From the NCBI GenBank assembly GCA_017451735.1, contig JAFTNU010000040.1, positions 1-64,000 of the forward strand: a stretch of DNA of 64,000 nt, in the 5' to 3' direction. The notes beneath the pieces are model-generated. The model was not told where the DNA came from and ran no database searches. It saw nothing but the letters and a program-made list of their open reading frames with translations. Below, one piece after another: positions 16,081 through 24,214 of this stretch. The first letter of the stretch is position 1. Each line of letters begins with the position of its first letter. The DNA is from Clostridia bacterium (lineage in GTDB: Bacteria; Bacillota; Clostridia; Oscillospirales; CAG-272). Made by a program: the position numbers and the translations under genes.

Positions 16081-17040
16081 TCATGTAAAATCCTTCAAAA
16101 ACCAGACCTCGTCCCGGTCAATGGAAAATTCCTTACCCGCAAGATACCCCAAGGGGCCCGAATCGTCCTTGAAATCAAAGCGCAAGCGCACGGCATAAAG
16201 AGCCTGGTGCTTGTAGCCCCTCCCCTTCTCATTGCGATTGACGCCGTACTTGCCGTCCCCCAGGAGCGGATGCCCGATGAAGGCCATATGGGCGCGGATC
16301 TGATGGGTGCGCCCCGTAACCAGCTCCACCTCCAAAAGGGAGCTCCCGCTCTTCTCGGCAAGTACCCGATAGCGGGTAATAATGGTCTTGGCCCCCGGGA
16401 AGGGGCGCTCGGCGATCTTAACCATATTGGCGTCGCTATCCTTATGCAGATACCCCCGCAGCTCGTCGGCCCGGCGGGGCATTTTGCCCTTAACGGCACA
16501 GAGATAAAATTTGCTGATCTCATTCTCCCGGATTTTCTCGTTCATCACTCGCAGCGCCTCAGCGTTCTTGGCGGCGATGACGATCCCCCCGGTATTGCGG
16601 TCGATACGGTTGCACAGGGCAGGAGCGAAGGACTGCTCGGCGGCGGGATCGTATTCCCCTTTACCGTAAAGATATGCCTTCACATGGAGGATCAGGGTAT
16701 TCTCCCCCCCTGCCACATCCTCATGAACCAGCACACCGGGGCGCTTGTTGAGCAGCATGATATTTTCATCCTCGTACACGATGGACAGCTTGGGTCTGAT
16801 GCGGGAAAGCGCCCCATCATCACGCTCGGGCGACTCAAAGAATTCGTCACGGATAAAAAGGGTGATCTCATCGCCCACCGACAGGATCTGGTTCTCCTTT
16901 GCCCTGGCACCGTTGACCTTGATCCTTTTGGTGCGGATATCTTTATACAACAGCGACATGGGCAAGCCCTTTACCGCTTTGGTGAGGAACTTGTCCAGAC
17001 GTTGCCCCGCATCATTTTTTCCGACGATGAGTTTACGCAT
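16081..17040 (-). CDS. RluA-family pseudouridine synthase
   Basis: A 319-residue protein: an N-terminal S4 RNA-binding domain (QRLDKFLTKAVKGLP through KVNGARAK, about 13-50) and a catalytic domain with CNRIDRNTGGIVIAAKN (about 145-161) holding the catalytic Asp, then GRTHQIRAHMAFIGHPLLGD (about 236-255). It converts uridines in rRNA or tRNA to pseudouridine; the exact sites (RluC-, RluD- or RluB-like) cannot be assigned. Start 17040 chosen because AGAAAGGGAGACC lies just before it. First gene of the rlu-lnt operon. Confidence 0.9.
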   Translation of the reverse strand: MRKLIVGKNDAGQRLDKFLTKAVKGLPMSLLYKDIRTKRIKVNGARAKENQILSVGDEITLFIRDEFFESPERDDGALSRIRPKLSIVYEDENIMLLNKRPGVLVHEDVAGGENTLILHVKAYLYGKGEYDPAAEQSFAPALCNRIDRNTGGIVIAAKNAEALRVMNEKIRENEISKFYLCAVKGKMPRRADELRGYLHKDSDANMVKIAERPFPGAKTIITRYRVLAEKSGSSLLEVELVTGRTHQIRAHMAFIGHPLLGDGKYGVNRNEKGRGYKHQALYAVRLRFDFKDDSGPLGYLAGKEFSIDRDEVWFLKDFT

Positions 17041-17059
17041 AAGGTCTCCCTTTCTATAC

Positions 17060-17087
17060 AAAAAATCGGCAGCAATCCCACTGCCGA
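17060..17087 (-). terminator. Terminator-like hairpin in the leader of the rlu-lnt operon
   Basis: On the minus strand, TCGGCAG and CTGCCGA form a 7-base stem with an 8-base loop, directly followed by six T. It lies between the operon promoter and its first start codon, so it could act as an attenuator. Confidence 0.6.
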
Positions 17088-17104
17088 GCTAAGATGTTGT
17101 ACTC

Positions 17105-17133
17105 ATTATACTCTTATTTCCCTTCTTTTTCAA
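17105..17133 (-). promoter_or_regulatory. Promoter of the rlu-lnt operon
   Basis: Reading leftwards, TTGAAA (17133-17128), 17 bases, TATAAT (17110-17105). An inverted repeat GGCGTAAA-N4-TTTACGCC (17140-17159) lies between this promoter and the divergent mtaB promoter. Confidence 0.75.
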
Positions 17134-17163
17134 TAGAAAGGCGTAAATTTTTTTACGCCCGTG

Positions 17164-17192
17164 TTGACCCTGCACGCCGAACGTGGTACAAT
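17164..17192 (+). promoter_or_regulatory. mtaB promoter
   Basis: TTGACC (17164-17169), a 17-base spacer and TACAAT (17187-17192), about 45 bases before the mtaB start. Confidence 0.75.
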
Positions 17193-17235
17193 AAAAGCGA
17201 AAGAGAAGATCAGAAACTAAAGCGAGGAAGCGTTT

Positions 17236-18561
17236 ATGTCTGTTAATCATCCCACTGTGGCCGTACTGACCCTTGGCTGCAAGGTGAACCAATACGAAAG
17301 CGAAGCCATTGCCGAAGCCTTTCAAAAGGAAGGGTTTACGGTGCTCCACGGAGAAGAGGTCTGCGATGTGTATGTCATCAACACCTGCACCGTTACCGCA
17401 GAATCCGACCGCAAGGCAGGCCAGCTGGTGCGCCGCGCCCACGGGCGGAACCCCGAGGCCGTCATTCTGGTGACCGGTTGCTTTGCCCAGGCCAATCCCG
17501 CCGCCGTAGCGAAGATCGAGGGCGTGGACGATGTATGCGGTAATACCGACAAGCTCTCAGTGGTGGCAACCGCCCGCCGTCTGCTGAAATCCAGGGCCAA
17601 GCCCACCACCCCGACCGTTCGTGTGGGGGACGTGATGTCCGCCCCCTTTGAGCCCATGAAGATCACGCACTTTGAACGCACCCGCGCTTATGTGAAAATC
17701 GAGGACGGATGTGAGAACCGTTGCAGCTACTGTGCCATCCCCGGTGCCCGTGGGCGAGTACGCTCCAAGCCCCTTGCCGATGTGATCCGCGAAGTGGAAG
17801 GCCTGACCGCCAGCGGTTGCCGCGAGGTGGTGCTGACCGGCATCGAGACCGCCTCTTGGGGGCGGGATCTTACCGGTGTGGGGCTGGCCGATCTTTTGGA
17901 GGCCGTGGATGCCATCGACGGAGTGGGACGGATACGCCTTGGCTCCCTTGACCCGTCGCTGATGCGACAGGATTTTGTAGATCGTATTGCAAAATTGCGT
18001 TCTCTTGCCCCCCATTTTCACATTTCGATGCAAAGCGGCTCCTCCCGGGTGCTGGCCGCTATGAAGCGCAAATACAACCGCGATCAGGCCCTTGCGGGCA
18101 TCGAGCGGCTCCGCTCCGCCTTCCCCGATCTGGAGCTGACCACCGACTTTATTGTTGGATTCCCCGGGGAGACCGATGCGGATTTTGCCGACACCATGGA
18201 TTTTGCCCGTAAGGCCGATTTTCTTTCCATGCACGTATTCGCCTATTCCAAGCGAGCGGGCACGGTTGCCGCAACACTGCCAAACCAGATCCCGAACGCC
18301 ATAAAAAAGGAACGCTCTGCCGCACTCATTGCCCTTGGCACCGAGCTGCGCCGCGGACGTCTGGAGCGGGCATTACAGCATCCCTTACGGGAGGTGCTGT
18401 TTGAAACATACGAAAACGGACTGGCCATCGGGCATACCGATTCTTTTCTGGAGATCGCCGCTCCATCCCCCGTTCCCCTTCATTCCGAGCTGCGTCAGGT
18501 GACTCTGTCCGAGGTGGCAGGTGACCGTCTGTTGGCCGAAATCTGTGAGGTGAAGCTATGA
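17236..18561 (+). CDS. mtaB: tRNA t6A37 methylthiotransferase MtaB
   Basis: A 441-residue methylthiotransferase. Three N-terminal cysteines (15, 51, 82, in TLGCKVNQYE, INTCTV and VTGCFAQ) bind the auxiliary iron-sulfur cluster. The radical-SAM motif CENRCSYC gives Cys159, 163 and 166. Conserved blocks such as MQSGSSRVLAAMKRKYN and TDFIVGFPGETDADF follow. The TLGCKVNQYE start is typical of MtaB rather than MiaB. It converts t6A37 to ms2t6A37 in tRNAs reading ANN codons. The stop overlaps the next start by 4 bases. Confidence 0.93.
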   Translation: MSVNHPTVAVLTLGCKVNQYESEAIAEAFQKEGFTVLHGEEVCDVYVINTCTVTAESDRKAGQLVRRAHGRNPEAVILVTGCFAQANPAAVAKIEGVDDVCGNTDKLSVVATARRLLKSRAKPTTPTVRVGDVMSAPFEPMKITHFERTRAYVKIEDGCENRCSYCAIPGARGRVRSKPLADVIREVEGLTASGCREVVLTGIETASWGRDLTGVGLADLLEAVDAIDGVGRIRLGSLDPSLMRQDFVDRIAKLRSLAPHFHISMQSGSSRVLAAMKRKYNRDQALAGIERLRSAFPDLELTTDFIVGFPGETDADFADTMDFARKADFLSMHVFAYSKRAGTVAATLPNQIPNAIKKERSAALIALGTELRRGRLERALQHPLREVLFETYENGLAIGHTDSFLEIAAPSPVPLHSELRQVTLSEVAGDRLLAEICEVKL

Positions 18562-19949
18562 ATTACGATGGAAACGCGGCGGAATTTACCCGCCAAACGG
18601 TAGTCAATTTTCGCCTTTTCGATGATCATACGCTAATGTCGCTGGCGAGGGATCTTGGTCTTTCCCGCTTGCAAGAGGGAAACCGGATGCCCCGTTGCCG
18701 CGATCACTTCCGTATGCGGGAGGGGCGGGATCCCACGGTGGGTGAATTGCGCTTTCTGGATGCCTTGGCCGCCCTTTGGGCAAAGATGCCCGGCGCCGCT
18801 GTGATCCAAGGGATAGACTCCACCCCGGAGGATACGCGGATCTTGAATGACATCATCCACAAAGAAAACAGTCTGTTGGAAAGCGGCGCCGCTATCACGC
18901 ACAATCTCCCCGGTCTGATGGACCTGGCGGGGCGCTACCTTGCCCGTTGCGGCGTTCTTCCCTATCATGAGCATTTTGTCTGCGGGCATCCCGCCGAGCT
19001 GGCCGCCCGATGCGAAGGGGCCATTCCCACATCCGCGATCCGTCTGGAAAGCACCGCCGCCATGCTGACCGATGCACCCGCTTCACCGTCTCCCTTGGCG
19101 CGAAATCTGCTCCTGCTGTTTCCTACGGGTAACGCCCCCTTCCGTCTGGAGGCGGCCCGCTTTTTCGGGCTGCACCGTTCACTCGGCCTTTGCCCCGTGG
19201 CGGCGCCGAAGGATGAAGGCTTGCTCCCCCATCTGCTCGGCCTTGGCGGTGTGATCTTTGACATTTCCGCCCTTGCCGATTACCGCCCCGATGTGGGTGC
19301 CGCCTCCTGCCTGACCCTGGGACGGGACGGGATCCTGTTTCTGGCCCCCGATGAGGCTCTGCCCCACCTTTTTACCGCCAATGCACCCTTGGTGCTTTGC
19401 GGAGGAGTCACCGGTGACCAACGGTTACTGATCCGCCGCGGGAATGAGGTGGTACTCTCTCTTTGGAACGATCTTCTCACCGCTCTGCGATATACCCACG
19501 CATCACATTTCTCCCTCCCCTCACGCCATGAAAGACAGATCGACCGCACGATCGGCGCTTCTGCCGCATCTCTGCTCGGCGGCGTGACAGCAGCAGGCGG
19601 TTGTGTCTCCTCCGCAATCGGACTGATTGGGGAGATGGCCCGACAGGGCGCCGATCTTTCCCGCGCCACAGTGACGGCCGTACTGGAGATGCCGCCCGTG
19701 GGTGCCAACGACCGTGAGGTTGCCGAGGCCCTCCCCTTGATCCTTGACTATCACCGCATCATCTGCGAATTCGCTCTGCCCACCTGCAACCACCGCCAAC
19801 TGATGCGCGAAGACATCGCAAGCCCGCAGCTGTCGGTGTTCATCGCCGCCAAAAGCGGCGCTCCCCGCGACGAGGCATTTACCGCCGCATGGCAGACGGC
19901 CGCAAATGCGCAGGATTTTTCCGCCCTGCGTCGATTGCTGAGGGCTTGA
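18558..19949 (+). CDS. Uncharacterised protein with a PurL-like N-terminal motif
   Basis: A 463-residue protein with no sure family. Residues about 44-70 (CRDHFRMREGRDPTVGELRFL) resemble the YFK..E.RDPT..E.R.LD stretch at the start of the AIR-synthase-like part of formylglycinamidine ribonucleotide synthase (PurL), but the following PurL signature (YWSDHCRHTTF) is absent and the chain is far shorter. The rest is rich in Ala, Gly and Leu, with a Gly-rich SLLGGVTAAGGCVSS patch near 335. It overlaps mtaB by ATGA, so the two are co-translated. A catalytically altered AIR-synthase-like paralogue is one option; no function is claimed. Confidence 0.55.
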   Translation: MNYDGNAAEFTRQTVVNFRLFDDHTLMSLARDLGLSRLQEGNRMPRCRDHFRMREGRDPTVGELRFLDALAALWAKMPGAAVIQGIDSTPEDTRILNDIIHKENSLLESGAAITHNLPGLMDLAGRYLARCGVLPYHEHFVCGHPAELAARCEGAIPTSAIRLESTAAMLTDAPASPSPLARNLLLLFPTGNAPFRLEAARFFGLHRSLGLCPVAAPKDEGLLPHLLGLGGVIFDISALADYRPDVGAASCLTLGRDGILFLAPDEALPHLFTANAPLVLCGGVTGDQRLLIRRGNEVVLSLWNDLLTALRYTHASHFSLPSRHERQIDRTIGASAASLLGGVTAAGGCVSSAIGLIGEMARQGADLSRATVTAVLEMPPVGANDREVAEALPLILDYHRIICEFALPTCNHRQLMREDIASPQLSVFIAAKSGAPRDEAFTAAWQTAANAQDFSALRRLLRA

Positions 19950-20039
19950 TATGAGTGGCTTGCCGCCGTGGTCGGTTGTCGGCGATAACATCAAAAACGC
20001 TATTCAAAAGATTCTCGGCAAAAAATTTCAAAAAAAGTC

Positions 20040-20068
20040 TTGCATTTTTCTTTTCATTGTGTTATAAT
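20040..20068 (+). promoter_or_regulatory. rpmB promoter
   Basis: TTGCAT (20040-20045), a 17-base spacer and TATAAT (20063-20068). The leader contains a GCACCCACGGGTGC hairpin just before the GGAGGTG ribosome site. Confidence 0.8.
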
Positions 20069-20133
20069 ACGTGTTGTTATTGAAAACTTTGATGAACGAC
20101 GAGCACCCACGGGTGCGACAGGAGGTGTCAGAT

Positions 20134-20319
20134 ATGGCAAAGTGCAGTGTTTGCGGCAAGGGCGTTGTGTTCGGTCAGAACGTGTCCCACTCTAACCGTA
20201 AAACCAACCGTTCTTGGAAGCCCAACATCCGTAAGGTAAAGGCTATCGTTGACGGTACCCCCACTACTGTGGCGGTTTGCTCTCGTTGCCTGCGTTCCGG
20301 TAAAGTTACCCGCGCATAA
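20134..20319 (+). CDS. rpmB: 50S ribosomal protein L28
   Basis: A 61-residue protein, the usual Firmicutes L28 length. It begins MAKCSVCGKGVVFGQNVSHS and carries two CxxC pairs (Cys4/Cys7 and Cys50/Cys53), marking the zinc-binding form of L28. It is a structural component of the large ribosomal subunit. Start 20134 follows GGAGGTGTCAGAT; in-frame sequence upstream is leader. Single-gene unit with its own promoter and terminator. Confidence 0.97.
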   Translation: MAKCSVCGKGVVFGQNVSHSNRKTNRSWKPNIRKVKAIVDGTPTTVAVCSRCLRSGKVTRA

Positions 20320-20328
20320 GAGAGAAAG

Positions 20329-20369
20329 ATAAAGGGCGATGCACCAGGTGCATCGCCCTTATCTTTTTT
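20329..20369 (+). terminator. rpmB terminator
   Basis: AAGGGCGATGCACC pairs with GGTGCATCGCCCTT almost without a loop, followed by ATCTTTTTT. Confidence 0.9.
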
Positions 20370-20379
20370 CAAACTCTTC

Positions 20380-20408
20380 TTGACATCCGTAAATCGGAGA
20401 AGTATAAT
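20380..20408 (+). promoter_or_regulatory. Promoter of the proC operon
   Basis: A perfect TTGACA (20380-20385), a 17-base spacer and a perfect TATAAT (20403-20408). Confidence 0.85.
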
Positions 20409-20443
20409 TGAGATAATGAAAAAAATCCATCGGAGGAACCACT

Positions 20444-21223
20444 ATGAAGCTCGCCTTTATCGGAATGGGAAATATGGCCACCGCCTTGGCGCGGGGATTT
20501 GTGACATCGGGAAAGCTGGCCGGTGCCGACATTGTCGCTTTTGACCCATATCAGGAGAAATTGAAGGAAAAAGCCAATGACATCGGCTTCACCCCCGCCG
20601 CTACCGCGGCAGAGGCAGTCAGTGCCGCCGACACGGTGCTGATCGCCTGCAAGCCCTATCAGGTGGAGTCGGCACTCGCCGACATCAAGGAGCTGTTGGT
20701 CGGCAAGGCGCTCCTTTCCATCGCTTTGGGCTGGGATCACGCCAAATATCAATCGATCCTGCCCGCAGGTGTGCGCGTGCAATTTGTCATGCCCAATACC
20801 CCTGCCATGGTGGGAGAAGGCGTATTCCTGTTTGAAGAGACCAATACTCTCACCGCCGACGAATTGACCACCGCTAAAGCACTTTTTGCCGCCATCGGCT
20901 CGGTGCACACCCTGCCCTCCCGCCTCATGGGCATTGGCGGCGCCATCAGCGGTTGCGGTCCCGCCTTTGTGGATCTGATGCTGGAGGCCTTTGCCGACGC
21001 CGCCGTGCGTTATGGTATTCCCCGCGACCTTGCCCTGTCCATGGTCAGCGAGACCGTGCTTGGCAGTGCAAAGCTGCAAAAGGAGACGGGGCTCCACCCC
21101 GGTGTGCTCAAGGACATGGTCTGCTCCCCCGCAGGCTCTACCATCAAGGGTGTTGCGGCTCTTGAGAAGAACGGCTTCCGCGCCGCTTGCATTGCCGCCA
21201 TCGAGGCGATCATGGAGAACTGA
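20444..21223 (+). CDS. proC: Pyrroline-5-carboxylate reductase
   Basis: A 259-residue ProC, the normal length. The N-terminus is a Rossmann NAD(P)-binding motif (KLAFIGMGNMATALARGF). Later come VQFVMPNTPAMVGEGVF (about 109-125), SGCGPAFVDLMLEAFADAAV (about 169-188) and the C-terminal signature region LKDMVCSPAGSTIKGVAALE (about 224-243). It makes proline from pyrroline-5-carboxylate. CGGAGGAACC precedes the ATG. The next gene begins 11 bases after its stop, so it probably shares a transcript with the two hydrolase genes; no metabolic link is evident. Confidence 0.96.
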   Translation: MKLAFIGMGNMATALARGFVTSGKLAGADIVAFDPYQEKLKEKANDIGFTPAATAAEAVSAADTVLIACKPYQVESALADIKELLVGKALLSIALGWDHAKYQSILPAGVRVQFVMPNTPAMVGEGVFLFEETNTLTADELTTAKALFAAIGSVHTLPSRLMGIGGAISGCGPAFVDLMLEAFADAAVRYGIPRDLALSMVSETVLGSAKLQKETGLHPGVLKDMVCSPAGSTIKGVAALEKNGFRAACIAAIEAIMEN

Positions 21224-21234
21224 GGAGCAGCATC

Positions 21235-22350
21235 ATGCCGGAGACCAATATAGCGGAAATTGACAAAAATTTAGTGGTGGCAACCACCATTGATGTCCCC
21301 GATCTCGAGCTTCACGATATCCGAAAGCCTCCCTTTCAAATTTATGGACTTTATAATCCCTTGGCAGAGCCGGTATTCAAGCGAATGCCCACCGAGGTGG
21401 CGGAAAAAGTCAATGACGGTGTGCTGAAATTGCACACACATACCGCCGGTGGGCGAGTCCGCTTTGCGACCGATTCCCCCTACATCGTCATCAAGGCGGT
21501 CATGCCCAAGATCACGCATTTTTCCCATATGCCCCTGACAGGCTCCTCGGGATTCGACCTGTATATCGACACCGATGACGGCAGTGAAAGCGTCTATCAC
21601 CGCACCTTTGTGCCTCCGCACAGAATGACCGACGGATACGAATCCAAGGTGGAGATCAACGCTCCCGGAATGCATTGCTACACCGTTAACTTTCCTCTTT
21701 ACAATCCCGTGGATGCCCTCTATATCGGCATCGCAAAGGGCTCCGGGCTGAGCGCAGGCGCCCCTTACCGCGACTATCCCCCTGTCGTTTACTACGGCAA
21801 TTCGGTGACACAGGGCGGATGCGCCTCCCGCCCCGGCAATTCCTTTGAGGCCATGGTCGGCCGCGCCTTGAATCTGGATCATGTGAATCTTGGCTTTTCG
21901 GGCAGTGGACTTGCCGAGGATACCATCGTGGCTTATATGGCAGGAATGAAAATGTCGGCCTTTGTTGCCGACTACGATCACAACGCATTGACCGTGGAGC
22001 ATTTACGGAATACCCATTGCAAGATGTACCGAGCCATCCGCGCGGCACACCCGCATCTCCCCATCCTTCTTCTCTCCCGCCCCGATTTCTACTATCACAA
22101 CAAATATATCGGCGGTGCGGAAAAGAGCATTGAGCGGCGGCGGGTCATTTTAGACACCTACAACTATGCCATCGATCAAGGGGACAGAAGCATCTACTTC
22201 ATTGACGGCGAGCGACTGCATACCGGCACCTATGCCGACTGCTGTACGGTAGATGGCGGACACCCGAATGACCTTGGCTTTATGATGATGGCCGAGCAGA
22301 TCGGCGGCGTATTACGCCGCATTCTGCGGGAAGGCAAGCTACAGAAATAA
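21235..22350 (+). CDS. SGNH hydrolase with GxDLY N-terminal domain, paralogue 1
   Basis: A 371-residue protein. The N-terminal half carries the GxDLY element (SSGFDLYIDTDDG, about 104-116) that names a beta domain preceding SGNH/GDSL esterases. The C-terminal half has the nucleophile block VVYYGNSVTQGGCASRPGN around Ser190 and the Asp-His block DGGHPNDLGF near 345. There is no signal peptide, so it is probably a cytoplasmic esterase or deacetylase of unknown substrate. Start 21235 follows GAGGAGCAGC. It lies 11 bases after proC and 12 before its paralogue. Confidence 0.85.
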   Translation: MPETNIAEIDKNLVVATTIDVPDLELHDIRKPPFQIYGLYNPLAEPVFKRMPTEVAEKVNDGVLKLHTHTAGGRVRFATDSPYIVIKAVMPKITHFSHMPLTGSSGFDLYIDTDDGSESVYHRTFVPPHRMTDGYESKVEINAPGMHCYTVNFPLYNPVDALYIGIAKGSGLSAGAPYRDYPPVVYYGNSVTQGGCASRPGNSFEAMVGRALNLDHVNLGFSGSGLAEDTIVAYMAGMKMSAFVADYDHNALTVEHLRNTHCKMYRAIRAAHPHLPILLLSRPDFYYHNKYIGGAEKSIERRRVILDTYNYAIDQGDRSIYFIDGERLHTGTYADCCTVDGGHPNDLGFMMMAEQIGGVLRRILREGKLQK

Positions 22351-22362
22351 GGAGAACCTACC

Positions 22363-23454
22363 ATGGCCACGTTTGATATTTCATCGTTAGATCAGAATCT
22401 GGCGGTCGCCGCCAAGGTGAAGGCTCCCGATTTGGAATTGCACGATGTGCGCAAGCCCCCCTTTCAGATCTACGGTCTGTACAATCCCTTGACCGAGCCT
22501 GTTTTCAAGCGCATGCCCACCGAGGTGGCGGCAACCGTGAGTGCGGGTGTAAAGGCCCTCCATCTGCACACGGCAGGCGGCCGCGTACGCTTCTCCACCG
22601 ACTCCCCTTATATCGTGATCAAGGCAATCATGTCCGGTGTTTCGCGTATGTCTCATATCCCTCTTTCGGGCTCTTCGGGCTTTGATTTGTGCCTGGACTC
22701 CCCCGACGGCCGCGAGAGCCGTTATCATCGCACCTTCATTCCACCCGTTGACATGAAGGAGGGCTATGAGTCCAAGATACCTCTGCCGGGCAAGGGGCTC
22801 CGCTATGTCACCATCAATTTTCCTCTTTACAATGTGGTAGACGCCCTTTATGTGGGTGTAGCAAAGGGCTCGACCCTGGGTGCGGGGGCTCCCTACCGAA
22901 ACGACAAGCCCGTGATATATTACGGCTCCTCCATCACCCAGGGCGGATGCGCGTCAAGACCCGGTAACGCCTATCAGGCTATGGTCAGCCGTGCGCTGAA
23001 CCTGGATTTTGTCAATCTCGGCTTTTCGGGCAACGGCAAGGCTGAGGACACCATGCTCGACTATATGGCAGGGCTTGAGATGTGCATGTTCGTATCGGAT
23101 TACGACCACAACGCCCCCGACGCCGAGCATCTGCGCAACACCCATCAAAAGCTGTATGATGCCATTCGGGAAAAGCATCCCGATATTCCCTACATCATGC
23201 TTTCCCGCCCCGATTTTCTTGCATCCGCGCACGGCGCCGAGCGGCGTCTGGTCATTCAGAACACCTATCACCATGCCCTTGATAAAGGCGACCGTAATGT
23301 CTATTACATCGACGGGGAAAGCCTGTTCCGGGGCCAGTTTGAGGACTGCTGTACGGTAGACGGCACCCACCCCAACGATCTCGGATTTTCTATGATGGCA
23401 AGCGCGCTGACCTGTGTCATGCGCCGTATCCTGCAAGAAGGAAAAGCAAAATAA
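22363..23454 (+). CDS. SGNH hydrolase with GxDLY N-terminal domain, paralogue 2
   Basis: A 363-residue tandem paralogue of the preceding protein, clearly alike along its whole length (both have PDLELHD..KPPFQIYGLYNPL and the GGCASRPGN block). The nucleophile sits in YYGSSITQGGC and the second block is DGTHPNDLGF. In the GxDLY element Tyr is replaced by Cys (SGFDLCLD), and a short insertion of copy 1 near residue 295 is missing. AAGGAGAACCTACC precedes the ATG. Last gene of the proC operon. Confidence 0.85.
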   Translation: MATFDISSLDQNLAVAAKVKAPDLELHDVRKPPFQIYGLYNPLTEPVFKRMPTEVAATVSAGVKALHLHTAGGRVRFSTDSPYIVIKAIMSGVSRMSHIPLSGSSGFDLCLDSPDGRESRYHRTFIPPVDMKEGYESKIPLPGKGLRYVTINFPLYNVVDALYVGVAKGSTLGAGAPYRNDKPVIYYGSSITQGGCASRPGNAYQAMVSRALNLDFVNLGFSGNGKAEDTMLDYMAGLEMCMFVSDYDHNAPDAEHLRNTHQKLYDAIREKHPDIPYIMLSRPDFLASAHGAERRLVIQNTYHHALDKGDRNVYYIDGESLFRGQFEDCCTVDGTHPNDLGFSMMASALTCVMRRILQEGKAK

Positions 23455-23457
23455 AGG

Positions 23458-23490
23458 AGAGAGCCCCGGGCCGTGGCCCGGGGCTCTCTT
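23458..23490. terminator. Bidirectional terminator, hydrolase operon / carD
   Basis: A perfect 15-base GC-rich stem (AGAGAGCCCCGGGCC / GGCCCGGGGCTCTCT) with a 2-base loop, sitting between two convergent stop codons. Confidence 0.85.
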
Positions 23491-23493
23491 AGC

Positions 23494-24000
23494 TTATTCG
23501 GCTTCACCGATGCAATCGGTGATATAGCGGTCCACATCCTCCTCGGACATACCGAGTACATGAGCACACTCACTGCACAGAAGGTGCTTGGCAAGCCGCC
23601 CGTACTCCAGATCGGTCACGGGAAAATGCTTGTGGGCGGCGGTCAGCTCGGCGCGACGACGGCGCACGGTCTTGATGACCTTCACATACCCCTCGGGCTT
23701 CAGCTCCCCGATGACAGTACGGTAGATCTCACGCCGCTGCTTCTCCATAGGCACCGTCAAGGTCTCGATCCCGGGCATGGCAGAGATCAGCGCCTCGATC
23801 TCCTCACGGGTCATGAGACGACGCATGGGCACCCGCTCGTTATCCACGGGCGTATAGATGGTCGAGCTCATGGGATTATTGACGGGAATCAGCAGATAAA
23901 AGGTGCGCGGATCCTCTTTGTCATAGGGAGACGGACCGATCTCCGCCACACGGCAGATACCGTTGATCCCGTAAACGATGTGTTCTCCGATCTGAAACAT
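23494..24000 (-). CDS. CarD/CdnL-type RNA-polymerase-binding regulator
   Basis: A 168-residue protein. Its N-terminus (MFQIGEHIVYGINGICRVAEIG) is the Tudor-like RNA-polymerase-interacting domain of CarD/TRCF proteins, containing the usual VYG.NG..RV core. The C-terminal half is helical and basic (KTVRRRRAELTAAHKHF). CarD proteins bind the RNA polymerase beta subunit and stabilise open promoter complexes, often at rRNA promoters. AAGGAGGG precedes the ATG. Single gene with its own promoter. Confidence 0.9.
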   Translation of the reverse strand: MFQIGEHIVYGINGICRVAEIGPSPYDKEDPRTFYLLIPVNNPMSSTIYTPVDNERVPMRRLMTREEIEALISAMPGIETLTVPMEKQRREIYRTVIGELKPEGYVKVIKTVRRRRAELTAAHKHFPVTDLEYGRLAKHLLCSECAHVLGMSEEDVDRYITDCIGEAE

Positions 24001-24099
24001 AGCGCATCCCTCCTTGCTGTCTCGTTTGGCTACAAAAATGGCGGGAAGGTGTCGTCACGGTGGCGGCAGCGATCCCGCTGAGATCTCTTACTGTATATA

Positions 24100-24128
24100 A
24101 TTTTACCACAAAACGAAATTTTATGCAA
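24100..24128 (-). promoter_or_regulatory. Promoter of the CarD gene
   Basis: Reading leftwards, TTGCAT (24128-24123), a 17-base spacer and TAAAAT (24105-24100), with a leader of about 95 bases. Confidence 0.6.
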
Positions 24129-24214
24129 GAGACATTTTTCATAAAATCAGCAAATTTTCTGTCGGCAAATCCACCAATTTTCCTTTGAGCACCGCGTGAG
24201 ATGAAATTTTCTCT

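Noticed and set aside
16066-17136. 356-codon open frame antisense to the pseudouridine synthase gene
   Set aside because: The minus-strand gene has the full S4 and RluA motifs; the plus frame has none.
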